DNA from: Tachypleus tridentatus
Lineage: Eukaryota; Arthropoda; Merostomata; Xiphosura; Limulidae
Length of the DNA: 64,000 bases
Assembly: GCF_004210375.1 (NCBI RefSeq)
Contig: NC_134837.1
Coordinates: forward strand, 15,507,798 to 15,571,797
Direction of reading: 5' to 3'
A model generated the notes under the pieces. The model was given only the letters and a program-made list of their open reading frames with translations, searched no databases and was not told the DNA's origin. Position 1 is the first letter of the stretch. Every line of letters begins with the position of its first letter. Both the position numbers and the translations under genes were made by a program. This document shows positions 23,771 through 34,440 of the stretch, in pieces.

Positions 23771-24046
23771 GACCCGGCATGGCCAGGTGGTAAAGGTCCT
23801 GGACTCGTAATCCGAGGGTTGCGAGTTAGAAACCTCGTCACACCAAACATGCTCGCCCTTTCAGCCGTAGAAGCGTTATATTGTGCGGTCGATCCCACTA
23901 TTCGTTGGTAAAAGAGCAGCTCAAGAGTTGGCGGTGGGTGTTGACGACTAGCTGCATTCTCTCTAGTCTTACACTGCTAAATTAGGAACGGCTAGTGCAG
24001 ATAGCTCTCGTGTAGCTTTGCGCAAAAATCAAAACAAACAAACAAA
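23771..24046 (+). mobile_element. SINE family A
   Basis: Full-length, head gacccggcatggccaggtgg, loop ctcgtaatcc, tail gcgcaaaaatcaaaacaaac with (caaa)n. Confidence 0.95.
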
Positions 24047-24317
24047 CAATATATGTGCAAATACTTTTGGTTTGATGTTTATAGATACACGTTTTGAATA
24101 TTCCGCAGTTCAAAATTTCAAGATTAATTTTCTACAACAAACTATGCGAAAAAAAAAACACACACACAAAATCTTTATTTACTTGTCAAGCAAAGTATAA
24201 CTTGTTGTCCCGGGCGTTGGGCAATTGGAATTCTCCACCCTGTATACATCATGGTAATTACTGGTTAGATTTGTAGAACAACGTTTATGAGTTATTTAAT
24301 AGAGGTATGCTTTTAAG

Positions 24318-25345
24318 AGAGGCGGTGGAGTGACTTTATACAGTGGATGAACTGCTGCATGGTAAGATTGAAGACAAGAAAGAATGAATTGAAGAGGTTC
24401 GGTTTATATGAATTACCACCAGAAGTTTCATGGGTAAAAAAAAAGTTTCTAATTGGCATTTATTACAGGGTATCCGATAATACAAATGGAGTCAATGAAC
24501 AAATTGTATAATGAAATACGAGCTGTTATTATTGATGATAATGCTGAAGCAAAAATAATGGAAGACTTATTTTGAACATACTAATTTAGACTATATGGAG
24601 TAAAGTATTAGAGGGATTGTTTGTTTCGTTTTTCGCGCAAAACTACACGAGAGCTATCTGCGCTAGCCATCCCTAACTTAGCAGTGTAAGACTAATATGA
24701 AGGTAGCTAGTTATCACCTTCTTCCACCAACGAATAGTGGGATTGACCGTCATATTGTAACGCCCCAACGGCTGAAAGGGCGAGAATATTTGGTGTAACG
24801 GGTATTTGAACTCGCGAACCTCAGATTACGAGTCACGTGTTTTATTTAGCCACCTAATCATGCTAAGTGTTTAGGGAAAGAGATTTCTGGAAGTGATTTA
24901 GGATAGTTTTCTGCATTACAATGTTATAAATGTGATTTTAGTTTTATTGTTCAACTACTAATGAGGGTATGGTTATAATAATGGACGTAGGGAAATGTTT
25001 GACGAAAGTGGTAATTGCATAATTAGATCTGACGCTTTACGTCCACAAGTAAGTACAACAAAATGAAATTTATTTCATAATTTTGGGAAAGGGCCTAAAA
25101 GAAGAAGAAACATTTACCAGAGAATGTCACATCGAACTGGCTTATTAAAAGAGAAGATGGCAGGTAAATATTGTAAGTTTGAATCTACAAATGAATTGAA
25201 AGATTTATAGTAATGTAAAGGTTGGAGATTTGGTTAGAAAAAATAAATTAGAAAATCCAAAACTTTACTAGAAATGGATGGATGACAATATTAAAACAAC
25301 GATTACTTTGCAATGTTTTTATGTAAGAAAAATTTCAGAACATGT
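24318..25345 (+). pseudogene. LINE endonuclease domain relic
   Basis: Motifs in order: RGGGVTLYSG (24318), WVKKKFLIGIYYRVSDNTNG (about 24436), EIRAVIIDDNAEAK, then after the SINE RFLEVI (stop) DSFLHYNVI and GNCIIRSDALRP (the S-D-H segment, here N-C-I). These match the APE-type endonuclease of CR1/L2 LINEs, which nicks target DNA. Near 25255-25290 LENPKLY and KWMDDNIKTTI match the segment after the endonuclease. Confidence 0.8.
24616..24868 (-). mobile_element. SINE family A inside LINE endonuclease
   Basis: Reverse copy from ttgtttgtttcg to ccacctaatcatgc. About 20 bp of the central body is missing after ttatcacc. Flanks gtattagaggga and gtgtttaggga may be a worn duplication. Confidence 0.9.
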
Positions 25346-25423
25346 AACATGATGTGAACGGCAAGGATTTTGATCAATACTATGATATGACTCAGATATT
25401 AAATGTTTTGTTCTTTAATGTTC

Positions 25424-25698
25424 GGTCCGGCATGGCCAGGTGGTTAAGACACTCGACTCGTAATCCGTGTGTCGCAAGTTCGAATCGCCATCACACCAAA
25501 CATGCTCGCCCTTTCAGCCGTAGGGGCCTTATATTGTGACGGTAAATCCCACTATTCGTTGGTAAAAGAGTAGCTCGAGAGTTGGCGGTGGGTGGTGATG
25601 ACTAGCTGCCGTCCCTCTAGTCTTACACTACTAAATTAAGGACGGCTAGAGCAGATCGCCCTCGTGTAGCTTTGCGCGAAATTCCAAAAACAAAACAA
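25424..25698 (+). mobile_element. SINE family A inside LINE
   Basis: Full-length, head ggtccggcatggccaggtgg, tail gcgcgaaattcc plus (aaac)n. Left duplication tctttaatgtt at 25412-25422. The right copy is split by the MITE: tcttta up to 25705 and tgtt from 25971. Confidence 0.95.
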
Positions 25699-25701
25699 TC
25701 T

Positions 25702-25970
25702 TTAACCTGTTGACTGCCAAGTATTTCAGCTGCTACGTCAACTCCGAACCAAGTTCAAAATACAACTCCAATGCTTCCTCATTTTGTAACTTTTTTGTGG
25801 CTCCATTTTGAATTGAAAGTGAAACAATTTGTAAGTAGTTCAAATGCATGTATGATTGTGACATCTAGCGTTGATGTTAGGTATTATTGAGAACGAATTA
25901 ATTCGTCCGTGGCACTGTGTTACCGATCAGCTTGGACGAGTTATCTCTTCTTCGGCACTGAACGGGTTAA
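25702..25970. mobile_element. MITE with TTAA duplication (piggyBac-like)
   Basis: About 269 bp between TTAA at 25702-25705 and TTAA at 25967-25970. Ends are imperfect inverted repeats: ttaacctgttgactgccaag on the left and ttaacccgttcagtgccgaa read inwards from the right. TTAA targets are typical of piggyBac elements; family assignment is inference because no transposase is encoded. Confidence 0.78.
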
Positions 25971-26325
25971 TGTTTTCACAAGAGAATACATTAATAATAT
26001 TTCTTGAGACTAATGGTACTATATGAGATATTGAAAGTGCCCAAGTCAAGTAGATACTAATTATTAAGTGTCAAATAAAAGTACTGATAAATTAAAAACA
26101 CACATAACACGAAAATCCGAGAAAATATTTTCCAGGGTTTAGAAAAAATAAAAACATCATATATCTGACTCTCTATCTTTCATTTTTTATGGACCAGTAG
26201 ACAATGAGTAAATAAATACCTGTGAACTAAAGATTTATTCGTGTTATTCCTATTTTCAAACGGAATAAAAACTGCACTGATTTTAGTGTTGTTGCTCTTG
26301 ATTTGTGGGAAAACTGTACAGAGTC

Positions 26326-26412
26326 TGTTACAACTAGCTTCACGAGGTTCGATTCCCCTCGGTGGACACAGCAGATATCCCATTGTGGCTTTTCTGTAAG
26401 AAAGCACACACA
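26326..26412 (+). mobile_element. SINE family B (B2), 5'-truncated, inside LINE
   Basis: Starts within the head (gaggttcgattcccctcgg), then tggacacagcagatatccca, ttgtggcttttctgtaag and cacacaca. Confidence 0.85.
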
Positions 26413-26579
26413 TTTTTTTCAGGATGCTGATTATTGTTTGTTTGTTTTTTGGTGGGGAGGGTGATATGTAAAGAGTGTAAAAGTGACTAAAGTATTTATA
26501 AAACGTATTACAAAGTTTGTTTATGCGCCCCAAAATATAGTAACTAAAGAAATCGCACTGGTTAGTTTGTAAAATAAGA

Positions 26580-27499
26580 CGGTTTATCGTATCGTAGGGT
26601 AGTTGGATCAGAGAAAGTAGTAGGTTGTTATTAGTATACTGAGATTAAATTTCACTCTTGTGATGCACCTCAAGGATCGGTACTTGTACCTTAATAGCAT
26701 AGATGTATGATATTAATAGGGACCACAATGTGTAAATTAACCAAGCTTCCTGATGACGTTAAGCTCTTGAGTTTTTCAATTGAATTGAGAATTCTGAGGA
26801 ATTACAGAATGGCTTGGATCAAGTGCTAAATTGGTTTGCTTAGGGTTTGAATTTCGCACAAAACTACACGAGGGCTATCTGCACTAGACGTCCCTAATTT
26901 AGCAGTGTAAGACTAGAGGATATGTAGCTAGTCATCACCACCCGCCACCAACTCTTGGGCTTCTCGTTTACTAACGAATAGTGGGATTGACCGTCACAGT
27001 ATAACACCCCACGGCTGAAAAGGTGAGCATGTTTGGTGGTACAGAGATTCGAAGCCACGACCATCAGGTTACTAGTCGAGTGCCTTAACCACCTGGCCGT
27101 GACGAGCCTTGATAAATTGGACAAATATTTGGCAAGCTGAATTTTTATTATAGTAAACATGAGGTAACGCAATTCGATCATCATAAATTGGATCACATGG
27201 GACTAAAACAGAGATCTTGACATTGTAATGGATAAGACACTCAAGTCACAGAAACGGTGGTCCAATGAGTAGCAGTACTAATAGTTTTTTATGGTGTGTT
27301 TATAGATATTTCGATATAAAAAAACAAATATCTCTGTAAAAGTAACTTGTTCGACTTTATTTGGAATGCTATATACACAGTTAGACTCTACTTCTTTAAG
27401 TTTGGAATTGACATGTTGGAAAACATTCAGGGAAGCCCTGTCAGAATGATTCATGAGATAAGAGAAATATCTGACATAGACAGGATAAGATATTTTAGT
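26580..27499 (+). pseudogene. LINE reverse transcriptase palm and thumb
   Basis: APQGSV at 26664-26681 (family: GVPQGSVLGP), KLPDDVKL at 26743-26766 where the catalytic F-A-D-D box stands (both Asp kept), ELQNGLDQVLNW ending at 26834, and after the SINE TNIWQAEFLL, RDLDIVMDKTLKSQKRWSNE, then IDMLENIQGSPVRMIHEIRE and FSFSS. Stops and frame changes separate these blocks. Confidence 0.88.
26835..27109 (-). mobile_element. SINE family A inside LINE reverse transcriptase
   Basis: Full-length reverse copy. Flanking duplication tgctaaattgg (26824-26834) and tgataaattgg (27110-27120), one mismatch. Skipping it restores the LINE reading frame, which supports the boundaries. Confidence 0.95.
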
Positions 27500-27510
27500 T
27501 TCTCTTCAAA

Positions 27511-27637
27511 CGTGTGTGTGTGTGTGATTTATTTTCGCACAGCCACATCGACCTATCTGCTGTGTCTTCCTAGGGGAATCGACCCCCTGATTTTAGCGTT
27601 GTAAATCAATAGACTTGCCGCTGTTCCTGAGGGGGAA
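27511..27637 (-). mobile_element. SINE family B (B2) inside LINE
   Basis: Reverse copy starting with (gt)n, then gcacagccacatcgacctat, gaatcgaccccctga and gccgctgttcctgag. Perfect 11-bp duplication ttctcttcaaa at 27500-27510 and 27638-27648. The LINE frame continues after it (KRGHVIDVYKNYRN). Confidence 0.97.
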
Positions 27638-27814
27638 TTCTCTTCAAAAAGAGGTCACGTTATTGACGTTTACAAGAATTATCGGAACATCGAAATAATC
27701 GAGGCCTCTGGTTGATGAATGTTATATTTCGAAAATAAAAGAGCGAAAAAATCAAAGCTTAATATACGAAGAAGACAAACTAAGTTTCTGTAAAAGTCAG
27801 TTTCATTTCCTTAA

Positions 27815-28090
27815 CGTGTTGATTTACCTGTAGAATGAGTTCCATTGGAAGAAATGGAAACGTGTTGATTTACCTGTAGAATGAGTTCCATTGGAAGAAA
27901 TGGAAACGAGTTGATTTACCTGTAGAATGAGTTCCATTGGAAGAAATGGAAACGTGTTGATTTACCTGTGGAATGAGTTCCATTGGAAGAAATGGAAACG
28001 TGTTGATTTACCTGTAGAATGAGTTCCATTGGAAGAAATGGAAACGTGTGGATTTACCTGTAGAATAAGTTCCATTGGAAGAAATGGAAA
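27815..28090 (+). repeat. 46-bp minisatellite, 6 copies, within LINE ORF2 end
   Basis: Unit starts cgtgttgatttacctgtaga and ends gaagaaatggaaa. Copies begin at 27815, 27861, 27907, 27953, 27999 and 28045 with one or two substitutions. Across two frames a unit encodes a WNE...PLEEMET stretch, which resembles the WN-LP-EVV segment expected here near the end of a CR1/L2 ORF2. Confidence 0.93.
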
Positions 28091-28250
28091 CGAGTGCTTT
28101 AACGAAGAAGTGTAAGAGGTAAATCGATTATCTCGTGAAGAAATGTTTTGTTTTAGTTCTTCAAAGGTCGGTACGCAAGGGCAACTTTAATGGACTAAAT
28201 GGTTCATTTGTCGTACGTATGATGTTGGACAGCCTTGAAGAACCAAATGG

Positions 28251-29483
28251 GTTGTTGTTAACTAAACCAGTATATTGGCATCATAGTTTCTCTTTATCAT
28301 TTTGATGTTTGTTACAGTTTATTAATTCTTGAGTCTTGTGCTATAACTTATAGTACTAAGTATTTCATCATTTTTATGCACTAATTAACGTAAAATACCC
28401 CATCTCTGTCGTGGAGTTCAAAGCCCTCACTTCACAAGATTCACAATGTATCGATCAGGCTCCTTCATTATTCTCAGTTACTTTTATAGCTATCTGAAGG
28501 GGGAAGAAACACATACCGTTAAACAAATCCTGTTAAAATACTCGCTCCCAGAACCTGAGCATGTTGCCGTGTTTGGTCTCTCTAGTTTGTAAATGGGGTC
28601 CAAAATCTGCTGCCGGGTTGAGATCCATCAACCCTGGAAACCTACTCGTAGACCCTCATCAGGTCTGGATGACCTTCCGGATACGCTATAAAGACAGGGA
28701 TAATTCCAAACCACCTCGATCCCATCTATGAAGTTTGGTCCCGCAAGCTCTAACACTGTGAGAGGATTTTCCAGAATAACAAAGAAATTTAACACAGAAG
28801 GTAAATTGAAATAGAACATCAAACTCTTGTATAGTTTTATGAGGTTAGTGACTTTTAAACTTAACTTAGAATCATGTAACAGTTTTTATTCATTGCTTTC
28901 TCTTCATATTTTTCTGCCATAGGTCATATAAATATATATACACACAAATATATGCTCTAATCACTCGCATATACGTATGTTTGATTCACCTATGCGCAAT
29001 ATATTTATAAACTATATTTTCCAACCTAGTTCACCTTGAAGCTGTTACCATGGTTAGAGCTCAGTGTGTTTGATTTTTGTGTCACCGCCGTAAGAGCAAG
29101 TCATTGGCCTCTTTCTATATATACACATCATGTTGTGTTGAACTTGTACCACTACTTAGGTTCTCACTCACACACGAAAGCGTCATAACACCTACTAAAA
29201 CATAGTAAGACGAAGGACTTGAGGTACCAGTGCTGCAAACCTGTTTCTATAATGGTTATCAGTGGTTAGTCTTCAATACACAACTTTGAATATGTGTCTC
29301 CACGTGTATACACAATGAATAGTTTTTAAAACGTTGTGAACGTATTGATGATTACGTTATCTCTAACGGCTTTATTTATGGTGAGGCACTATTTTTCATT
29401 TTATGATTCGTGTGTTTTTAATAAAATTATATCAAAGAATTTAAATACATATATAGGTACATCAACACTCGCATACCCGATAA
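28251..29483. other. Stretch with a GC-richer block
   Basis: 28540-28790 is visibly richer in G+C than its surroundings, with a short inverted pair (agaccctcatcaggtct). Its 64-codon minus frame (28822-28628) matches nothing I know. The remainder holds short TA and CA runs near 28925-28960 only. Confidence 0.45.
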
Positions 29484-29668
29484 CAGGCGTGGACTGGTAG
29501 TTGGGATGTTTGGCTTCCAATCTGCGGGTCCCAACCTCGAATTCAGTAGTCACACCAACTCTCCCTTTCAGATGTAATGGCGATATAATGTTACGGTGAA
29601 TTCCATTACTCGATTGGAGCAGCCCCGGAGTGAGCAATGGGTGGTGTTGACTAGCCGTCTTCCATTTA
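29484..29668 (+). mobile_element. SINE family A, old diverged copy
   Basis: Degenerate head, then cacaccaactctccctttca and ttgactagccgtcttcc. It stops where the next SINE begins. Confidence 0.75.
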
Positions 29669-29671
29669 GTT

Positions 29672-29931
29672 AGCCCGGCATGGCTAGGTTGTTAAGGCGC
29701 TCGACTTGTAATCTGAGGGTCACGGGTTCGAATTCCAGTCGCACCAAACATGTTCGCCCTTTCAGCCGTGGGTCAATCCCATTATTCATTGATAAAAGAG
29801 TAGTCCAAGAGTTGGCGGTGGGTTGTGATTACCAGCTGCTCTCCCTCTAGTCTTACATTGCTAAATTAGGAATGGATAGCGCAGATAGCCCTCGAGTAGC
29901 TTTGCGCGAAAATCAAAAACATAACAAACAA
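29672..29931 (+). mobile_element. SINE family A
   Basis: Full-length, head agcccggcatggctaggttg, loop cttgtaatctg, tail gcgcgaaaatcaaaaac. It sits directly after, and probably in, the older copy at 29484-29668. Confidence 0.95.
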
Positions 29932-30156
29932 ATATAACAGAAAATAGTTTAACGTAGACAGTAATTAAGTTTAAAATTGAATCAATATTTTCACTACCAT
30001 TATATATATTATGCATTTTGCTTTAAGCTGGGTATCTCACATTATGTCTTTATTTTAGGTTTACTATACCAACACTCACTACACTTACAAGGTTTCACGG
30101 CTCTCTTGAACCCTTGCTACTGAAATCGTAATAGGCAGACAGTAATCGATCATTCT

Positions 30157-30434
30157 TGCTTGTTTGTTTTGGAATTGCACGCAAAGTTACACACGAAATG
30201 TCTGCGCTAGCCGTTTGTAATTTAGATATTTAAGACTGGAGGGAGAGCAGCTAGTCAGTACTACCCACCGCCATCTCTTGGGCTACTCTTTTACCAACGA
30301 ATTGTTGGATTGACTGCTGAATTACATCGCCCTCATGGCTAAACAGGCGAGTATGTTTGGTATGTCGGAGATTCGATCCCGCGACCCTCAGATTACGAGT
30401 CAAACGCCGTTAATCACTTGACTATGACGGGCCG
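30157..30434 (-). mobile_element. SINE family A
   Basis: Full-length reverse copy from tgtttgttttggaattgc to tgactatgacgggccg. Confidence 0.93.
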
Positions 30435-30439
30435 GATCT

Positions 30440-31296
30440 ATTCTATCTGAATAAATGCATTTTGGCTTTTATGACTCCTCCAATTTCGAGAAATCAAGAG
30501 AAATGAAGCGTGACGTGACACATACTGGCTCTTATATAGGTTAGAATATATGTGTCAAGGATAAATACGCCTCTTCCTTAAAGTTCTGACTGAGAGTACG
30601 CAATATACTAGAACTGTAGTCTGGCAAATGACAGTGATAATTGTAAGTTTTCTTCCAGAAAGTTGGGGCATTGTGCATTACTTAACAAGTACTTTCTGCC
30701 AATTATAATCAGCTTATCAACCCGCGTTTTAAATGAAACTACAACAAGTACCATCTATTCTGAACATTGTTATTTTAACCTGAGAATATCTTGTTTTTTA
30801 TTAGCTATTTTGTCAAGCCACGATCTCGTATTGTCAACGGAAGAACAACATAAACAGTACCAGTTTGTGAGGACCCTGATCTGAGTATGAAGCGGAGCAC
30901 GGTTCTGAAACAACATGTAACAAATCAAATATTTCACGAATAAAAACTTGTGTTTCTCATTGTGACTCTGGCGGAAATTTGTTCCCTTAGGACATGTAGT
31001 TTTTAAGATATAAACAATTTGAATTTTTTTATATTAAAATTATTGGATAAAAATAGAGCAAAAGTCAATATAGTTACAAGATCAAATAGTCTGTAGCTAC
31101 ATACACGACTTGTCGTGACTGGCGAAACTAAAGTAACTCACGCGTAAAGAATTTTCGTCAAAATCATTACTTATAACGAAACAAAAAATATGTCAAATTA
31201 AAGCGATGTTGACAGCAAATTTAAGCTTAAGTCTACGTTTTATCCAAAATCCTTTCGGTTTAATTAATTTTAACTGGCATAGGTTATAAAAATAAA
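30440..31296. other. Stretch with nothing recognised
   Basis: Nothing recognised. Confidence 0.5.
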
Positions 31297-31366
31297 AACC
31301 GGTTTTCGACACCCGTGGTGGACACGTCACAAGTAGCTCTGTGCTTACCTACGATTAAACAAATCC
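31297..31366 (+). mobile_element. SINE family B fragment
   Basis: B box and tail only: ggttttcgacacccgtggtg, gacacgtcacaagtagctct, gtgcttacctacgatt. Confidence 0.7.
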
Positions 31367-31615
31367 ATATAATTAAAAGCGTCGTATATTAACTAATGAA
31401 ATTATATACAGCGACTTAAGAAATGTGTTTGATTCCTGTCAAAATAGATATTTTTGTATTTTTTCTTTTAATAATATCTAGTACGTAATGGGAGATGAAA
31501 CGAAAAGAGTGGTACATGAAGTGTCCTGAAACCCACTTCTGGTGAAAAATAGACCCGAAACGCTAAAGTGAAAAATGAAATATTATAACTCTAAAAGTAA
31601 CGCGTTCATAGCGCG

Positions 31616-31616
<1 letters not shown>

Positions 31617-31640
<24 letters not shown>
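31617..31640. repeat. (TA)n microsatellite
   Basis: About 12 TA dinucleotides. Confidence 0.95.
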
Positions 31641-31647
<7 letters not shown>

Positions 31648-31777
31648 CTAAAATATTGCAGAAATCTCAACGTATAGCTTTGTTCATAACAAGAAAACAA
31701 CCAAAACTAGCATTTATTTTAATGTATATTTTCAAATTTATTGTTAAACATTTCCTCATAAACTTAAGGTTATTTGT

Positions 31778-31880
31778 TAAGAACAAAGCTACACGTTGAG
31801 CTATCTGAGCTTTGTCCTACTACGGGTATGAAAACACAGGTCTTAGTTTTATAAGTTTTCGGACTTACTACTGACGAGCA
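31778..31880 (-). mobile_element. SINE family B (B1), diverged
   Basis: Reverse copy: gaacaaagctacacgttgag, ctatctgagctttgtcctac, tacgggtatgaaaacac, and worn head cggacttactactgacgagc. Confidence 0.7.
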
Positions 31881-31943
31881 TAAATATTAATAGAATTCCG
31901 TTTCTGTTTGCTACGTTGCGTCAGATGCTTCCAAAAGTAGATT

Positions 31944-32209
31944 TGCTTGTTTGATTTCGAAATTCGCGCAAAGTTACACGAGGGCTACCTACGCTAGCCA
32001 TTACTAATTTAGCAATATAAGACTAGAGGGAAGGCAGCTAGTCATCACCACCCACCGTCAACTCTTGTGCTACTCTTTTACCAACGAATAGTGGGATTTA
32101 CCGTCACTTTATAACACCTCCACGGCAGAAAGGGCGAGAATGTTTGGTGTGACGGGGATTCGAACGTCATATTACGAGTCGAGTGCCTTAACCACCTGGC
32201 CATGCCTTT
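31944..32209 (-). mobile_element. SINE family A
   Basis: Reverse copy from gcttgtttgatttcgaaatt to accacctggccatgcc. About 10 bp around the anticodon-B box spacer are missing (gattcgaacgtcatattacg). Confidence 0.93.
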
Positions 32210-32434
32210 CCAACCAGGTTTAAAATAAATAACATCCATAGCTTTAGAATGTAATTTAGAACACACAATACGCATGTATGTATAATACAGTATTCAAAAC
32301 GTATTAATAAACTCCCTTTATTCTATATGTAACTAATATAAATTTACTTCCAAAAACCCTACAACTTGACTTTTCGAGAAACAACATGCAACAGTCAAAC
32401 AACCATTTTATTTAAATAGTTAGTGTTTATTTTC

Positions 32435-33455
32435 AGTGCAGAGTAAGTAATTAAAACATTACTTGAAAGAGACGACAAACAACTTGTCTTCAGTGCAGAT
32501 TGAAAATTGAAACATTACTTGAAAGAAACGACAAACAACGTGTTTTCAGTGCAGATTAAATAATTGAAACATTACTTGAAAGAGACGACAAACAACTTGT
32601 TTTCAGTGCAGATTGAATAATTGAAACATTAGTTGAAAGAGACGACAAACAACTTGTTTTCAGTGCAGATTGAATAATTGAAACATTAGTTGAAAGAGAC
32701 GACAAACAACTTGTTTTCGGTGGAGATTGAATAATTGAAACATTACTTGAAGGAAACGACAAACAACTTGTTTTCAGTGCAGATTAAATAATTGAAACAT
32801 CACTTGGAAGAGACGACAAACAACTTGTTTTCAGTGCAGATTAAATAATTGAAACATTAGTTGAAAGAGACGACAAACAACTTGTTTTCAGTACAGATTG
32901 AATAATTGAAACATTAGTTGAAAGAGACGTCAAACAACTTGTTTTCAGTGCAAATTGAATAATTGAAACATTAGTTGAAAGAGACGACAAACAACTTGAC
33001 TTTCGTGCAAATTGAATAATTGAAACATTACTTGAAAGAAACGACAAACAACTTGTCTTCAGTGCAGATTGAAAATTGAAACATTACTTGAAAGAAACGA
33101 CAAACAACGTGTTTTCAGTGAAGATTAAATAATTGAAACATTACTTGAAAGAGACGACAAACAACTTGTTTTCAGTGCAGATTGAATAATTGAAACATTA
33201 GTTGAAAGAGACGACAAACAACTTGTTTTCAGTGCAGATTGAATAATTGAAACATTAGTTGAAAGAGACGACAAACAACTTGTTTTCAGTGCAGATTGAA
33301 TAATTGAAACATTAGTTGAAAGATACGACAAACAACTTGTTTCAGTGCAGATTAAATAATTGAAACATTACCTGAAAGAGACGACAAACAACTTGTTTTC
33401 AGTGCAGATTAAATAATTGAAACATTACTTGAAATAGACGACAAACAACTTCAGA
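32435..33455. repeat. 57-bp minisatellite, about 18 copies
   Basis: Unit: gacgacaaacaacttgtttt, cagtgcagattgaataattg, aaacattagttgaaaga. As 57 is a multiple of 3, minus-strand frames show a 19-residue repeat (STNVSIIQ...) of up to 68 codons between stops; these are artefacts. A longer period of about 569 bp is marked by cttgtcttcag at 32483 and 33052. Confidence 0.96.
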
Positions 33456-33459
33456 AAAG

Positions 33460-34139
33460 TAAAAGAAAAAATAAATCGAAGTTTCGGATTATTCCTTTTT
33501 TTACAAGTTTTGTAACAAACCTAATTATTTAAATTAACACCAACCGAAAAACATACAAGATTTTAATAATATTCTAAAACCGTGAATATTGAGTCATGCT
33601 ATAGGTTTTGTGTAATAGGGTTGCTATGCAAAGCAATAAACTAAGGCAAATCATTATCAGAATACGTGTATATATATAACAAATATTTGACGTATGTTGA
33701 AGTGATAGGTGTAGTTGAGCTGTTCAGAATACTGACTTCCTATTGGTTATAATTAATAATATGCAGGCTAAGCTGTCTCCAAACAAAACAATAGGAAATT
33801 AAATGAAATAGAGGCATGGTTTTCACATGTATATAAAGATTTATTGTTTCTCAGCTCCACAAAGGGATTGAACTTGAGACCTAGTAAAGGAAAGTAACGT
33901 AAAGGTTTTCAGCACTCAACTTCAGTTGGTAATGTTGAATTAGTACGATTTTCTTAATTCGTGGAGTTGAATTTTCCGAACTGCAGCTGTTATGGAGAAC
34001 TTTGGAAGCTATTAGATATTTTATTTTAGTTTATGTGCGAACTTCTTGATTTTCTGTAATTCATGACTTAAGACTTCAACAGCATCCAATCATTTGTACG
34101 ACTGATTTATTTATTATCATTATCCATTACTTCACTGAC
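33460..34139. other. Stretch with nothing recognised
   Basis: Nothing recognised. Confidence 0.5.
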
Positions 34140-34169
34140 TGAGCCAGAGCTTAAATACTGGTTGGCACT

Positions 34170-34440
34170 TCAGCACAGTTCAAGGCTAATGTAATGGCGG
34201 AGCACTGGATAGATCGATTCTGCACACATGAAGAAATTCATATGGAGGAGTGAACGTATTTCAATATTCAGCCATTGCCTGAATTGTGCAAAGTGTTGTG
34301 TATGGTGAAGACGTACACTTCCCACCTTATCTTCCATACTGTGGCAGAGCGTGTGATGCAAGATTTGAAGTGGATACTTGTGAAGTTTGTTACTTACAGC
34401 AACATAATTCAAATCAACACTTGTCGTACTTCGTGATGGT
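34170..34440 (+). pseudogene. Gypsy integrase relic
   Basis: One frame from 34173 encodes FKANVMAEHWIDRFCTHEEI, HMEE (stop) TYF, LPELCKVLCMVKTYTSHLIF and VAERVMQDLKWILVKFV, in the order of a Ty3/gypsy integrase core. The stop lies in the segment that normally carries D-x-G-x-N. About 400 bp downstream an acidic stretch (about 34750-34820) may be the pol end, as at 19.8 kb. It is close in pattern to the relic at 19060-19500, same strand. Confidence 0.8.

Larger units (their letters stand above)
25365..26325 (+). pseudogene. LINE reverse transcriptase, N-terminal side
   Basis: DVNGKDFDQYYDMTQILN (about 25351-25410) leads to NVFTREYINN, which is completed only after a SINE and a MITE (resuming at 25971). 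Then IPVN (stop) RF, RVIPIFKRNKNC (about 26240) and LWENCTESVTT. These match the segment before the first catalytic Asp in CR1/L2 ORF2. Confidence 0.78.
24265..28250 (+). mobile_element. CR1/L2-like LINE relic with six nested insertions
   Basis: One decayed ORF2 is readable from about 24265 to 28250: endonuclease (24318-25345), reverse transcriptase N-terminal side (25365-25422, 25971-26325), palm (26580-26834, 27110-27499), thumb end (27649-27790) and 3' end (to about 28250). It is interrupted by SINEs at 24616, 25424, 26326, 26835 and 27511 and by a MITE at 25702. When these are mentally removed, the motifs of the family follow in order on one strand, so it is a single insertion. Many stops and frameshifts and a deletion of roughly 80 codons near 25350 show it is dead. 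Confidence 0.85.

Noticed and set aside
32556-33331. Three 68-codon frames with the same sequence
   Set aside because: Translation of the 57-bp array.
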